NCBI GenBank assembly: GCA_963966185.1
Contig: CAWZYM010000415.1
Span: 1-64,000, forward strand
Length of the DNA: 64,000 nucleotides
Direction of reading: 5' to 3'
Source: Rhabditoides inermis
Taxonomy: Eukaryota > Nematoda > Chromadorea > Rhabditida > Rhabditidae
Position 1 is the first letter of the stretch; every line of letters begins with the position of its first letter. The notes beneath the pieces are model-generated. The model was given only the letters and a program-made list of their open reading frames with translations. It made no database searches and was not told where the DNA came from. This document shows, piece by piece, positions 61,940 to 64,000 of this stretch. A program made the position numbers and the translations under genes.

Positions 61940-62351
61940 ACATCACATATACATCACGTATACATCACATATACATCACGTATACATCACGTATACATCA
62001 CGTATACATCACGTATACATCACGTATACATCACGTATACATCACATATACATCACATACACATCACATATACATCACATATACATCACATATACATCAC
62101 ATATACATCACATATACATCACGTATACATCACGTATACATCACATATACATCACGTATACATCACATATACATCACGTATACATCACGTATACATCACG
62201 TATACATAACGTATACATCACGTATACATCACGTATACATCACATATACTTCACATACACATCACATATACATCACATATACATCACATATACATCACAT
62301 ATACATCACGTATACATCACGTATACATCACATATACATCACATATACATC
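61940..62351 (+). repeat. ~0.4-kb sub-block of the 11-bp array, copy 2
   Basis: Same order of marks as 59820-60230, including ATACTTCACATACAC near 62247. It stops at the fusion with the 16-bp satellite. Confidence 0.55.
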
Positions 62352-63470
62352 AAGCAAACAACTGTATTCAAGCGAGCAACTGTTCAAGCGAACAGTTGTT
62401 CAATCGAACAACTATTCAAGCGAACAACTGTTCAAGCGAACAGTTGTTCAAGCGAACAACTGTTCAAGCGAACAACTGTATTCAAGCGAACAACTTTTCA
62501 AGCAAACAACTGTATTCAAGCGAACAATTGTTCAAGCCAACAACTGTTCAAGCAAACAACTGTTCAATCAAACAACTGTATTCAAGCGAGCAATATTTCA
62601 AGCGAACAACTGTAATCAAGCGAACAACAGTTCAAGCGAACAACTATATTCAAGCGAACAACTGTTCAAGCGAACAGTTGTTTAAGAGAACAACTGTTCA
62701 AGCGAACAAATGTTAAGGCGAAGAACTAGTGAATCGAACAGTTGTTCAAGCGAACAACTGTTCAAGCAAACAACTGTTCAAGCAAACAAGTGTATTCAAG
62801 CGAGCAACTGTTCAAGCAAACAGTTGTTCAATCGAACAACTATTCAAGCGAACAACTGTTCAAGCGAACAGTTGTTCAAGCGAACAACTGTTCAAGCGAA
62901 CAACTGTATTCAAGCGAACAACTTTTCAAGCAAACAACTGTATTCAAGCGAACAATTGTTCAAGCGAACAACTGTTCAAGCAAACAACTCTTCAATCAAA
63001 CAACTGTTTTCAAGCGAGCAACTTTTCAAGCGAACAACTGTAATCAAGCGAACAACAGTTCAAGCGAACAAATATTCAAGCGAACAACTGTTCAAGCGAA
63101 CAGTTGTTTAAGAGAACAACTGTTCAAGCGAACAAATGTTAAGGCGAAGAACTAGTGAATCAAACAGTTGTTCAAGCGAACAACTGTTCAAGCAAACAAC
63201 TGTTCAAGCAAACAACTGTATTCAAGCGAGCAACTTTTCAAGCGAACAACTGTTCAAGCGAACAGTTGTTCAAGCGAACAACTGTATTCAAGCGAACAAC
63301 TGTTCAAGCAAACAACTGGTCAAGCAAACAATTGTTCAAGCGAACAACTGTTCAAGCAAACAACTGTTCAAGCGAACAACTGTTCAAGCAAACAACTGGT
63401 CAAGTGAACAATTATTCAAGCGAACAATTGTTCAAGCAAACAACTGTATTCAAACGAGCAACTGTTCGAT
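62352..63470 (+). repeat. 16-bp satellite, forward, third copy of the 48.3-49.4-kb region
   Basis: Matches 48299-49417 at a constant offset of 14053 bp, with landmarks at 62729 and 63155. It has CAACTCTTCAATC near 62990 and CTGTTTTCAAGC near 63007, as in copy 1 (48940-48960) and not in copy 2, so it descends from the copy 1 type of this region. Confidence 0.92.
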
Positions 63471-64000
63471 TCGCTTGAACAGTTGTTCGCTTGAACAACT
63501 GTAACATTTGTTCGCTTGAACAACTGTTTGCTTGAAAAGTTGTTCGCTTGAATACAGTTGTTCGCTTGAACAGTTGTTCGCTTGAACAACTGTTTGCTGC
63601 TTGAATACAGTTGTTCGCTTGAACAACTGTTCGCTTGAACAGTTGTTCGCTTGAACAGTTGTTCGCTTGAATACAGTTGTTCGCTTAAACAGTTGTTCGT
63701 TTGAACAACTGTTGGCTTGAACAGTTGCTCGCTTGAATACAGTTGTTTGCTTGAACAGTTATTCGCTTGAACAATTGTTCGCTTGACCAGTTGTTTGCTT
63801 GAACAGCTGTTCGCTTGAACAACATTTCGCTTGTACAGTTGTTCGCTTAAACAGTTGGAACAGTTGTTCGCTTGAACAGTTGTTTGCTTTAACCATTGTT
63901 CGCATGACCAGTTGTTCGCTTGAACAATTGTTCGCTTAAAAAGTTGTTCGCTGGAACAGTTGTTCGCTTGACCAGTTGTTAGCTTGACCAGTTGTTCGCT
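63471..64000 (-). repeat. Inverted 16-bp satellite block, copy 3 (cut by window end)
   Basis: Reverse-polarity monomers that match 49418-49947 at the same 14053-bp offset. The window ends about 65 bp before the place where the 11-bp repeat and inverted-repeat arm begin in the other two copies. Confidence 0.92.

Larger units (their letters stand above)
57262..62351 (+). repeat. 11-bp satellite array (ATACATCACGT / ATACATCACAT)
   Basis: About 5.1 kb of 11-bp monomers in which ACGT and ACAT forms alternate irregularly, so the main variable base is a CpG-to-CpA change. The first ~265 bp belong to the inverted-repeat arm. Rare variants are ACACATCAC, ATACATAACGT, ATACTTCAC, CATGTATAC, ATCACTTAT and CACAACATCAC. 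There is no stop codon in any + frame, so open frames here read one 11-residue peptide (IHHVYITYTSR) and are not genes. It ends at ATACATCAAGCAAAC, fused without a spacer to the 16-bp satellite. Confidence 0.95.

Noticed and set aside
61683..62615. 310-codon open frame crossing from the 11-bp into the 16-bp satellite
   Set aside because: It is simply the fusion of two stop-free repeats at 62351; both halves are repeat peptides.

Overview
The window appears to contain no real gene. It is 64 kb of eukaryotic satellite (constitutive-heterochromatin type) DNA, built from three short tandem repeats plus one long inverted-repeat structure. I see no rRNA, tRNA, CRISPR array, bacterial operon, transposase or reverse transcriptase. 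The many open frames exist because the 16-bp monomer CAAGCGAACAACTGTT and the 11-bp monomer ATACATCACGT contain no stop codon in any + frame. Neither 16 nor 11 is divisible by 3, so every frame gives the same 16- or 11-residue peptide. The organism cannot be named. Kilobase-scale higher-order repeats (HORs), CpG-bearing monomers and a (TC)n run point to an animal-like eukaryote, probably a pericentromeric, subtelomeric or sex/B-chromosome block.

Layout. 1-1427 is an AT-rich ~30-bp satellite. 1428-49415 is the 16-bp satellite in one orientation, organised by a recurring landmark (GAACTAGTGAATC, with a SpeI-type ACTAGT) into nested HORs: blocks of 966, 496/512 and 1498 bp; a ~6.9-kb tandem duplication (5961-12887 / 12888-19705); and a ~14.3-kb tandem duplication (14699-28939 / 28992-43312). 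Three copies of one ~0.12-kb micro-inversion sit at 1808, 6843 and 13770. A ~5.1-kb tandem duplication (46727-51813 / 51823-56941) then carries four things in order: forward 16-bp satellite, a ~0.6-kb inverted 16-bp block, and a long inverted repeat with ~0.93-kb arms around a ~0.53-kb spacer. The inverted repeat is complete at 55143-57526 and truncated at 50013-51813. 57262-62351 is an 11-bp satellite with a 94-bp non-repetitive insert present twice, 1110 bp apart. From 62352 the 16-bp satellite resumes as a copy of 48299 onward and ends in the inverted block.

The most noteworthy points are these. The 16-bp monomer is an endless alternation GAAC-N4-GTTC-N4 whose core occurs in all four A-R-Y-T states. 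The foldback-like inverted repeat has captured both satellites. The last 1.65 kb repeats the 48.3-50-kb region, which suggests a further ~14-kb periodicity and predicts another inverted repeat just past the window end. All long-range identities were judged by eye; none was computed.
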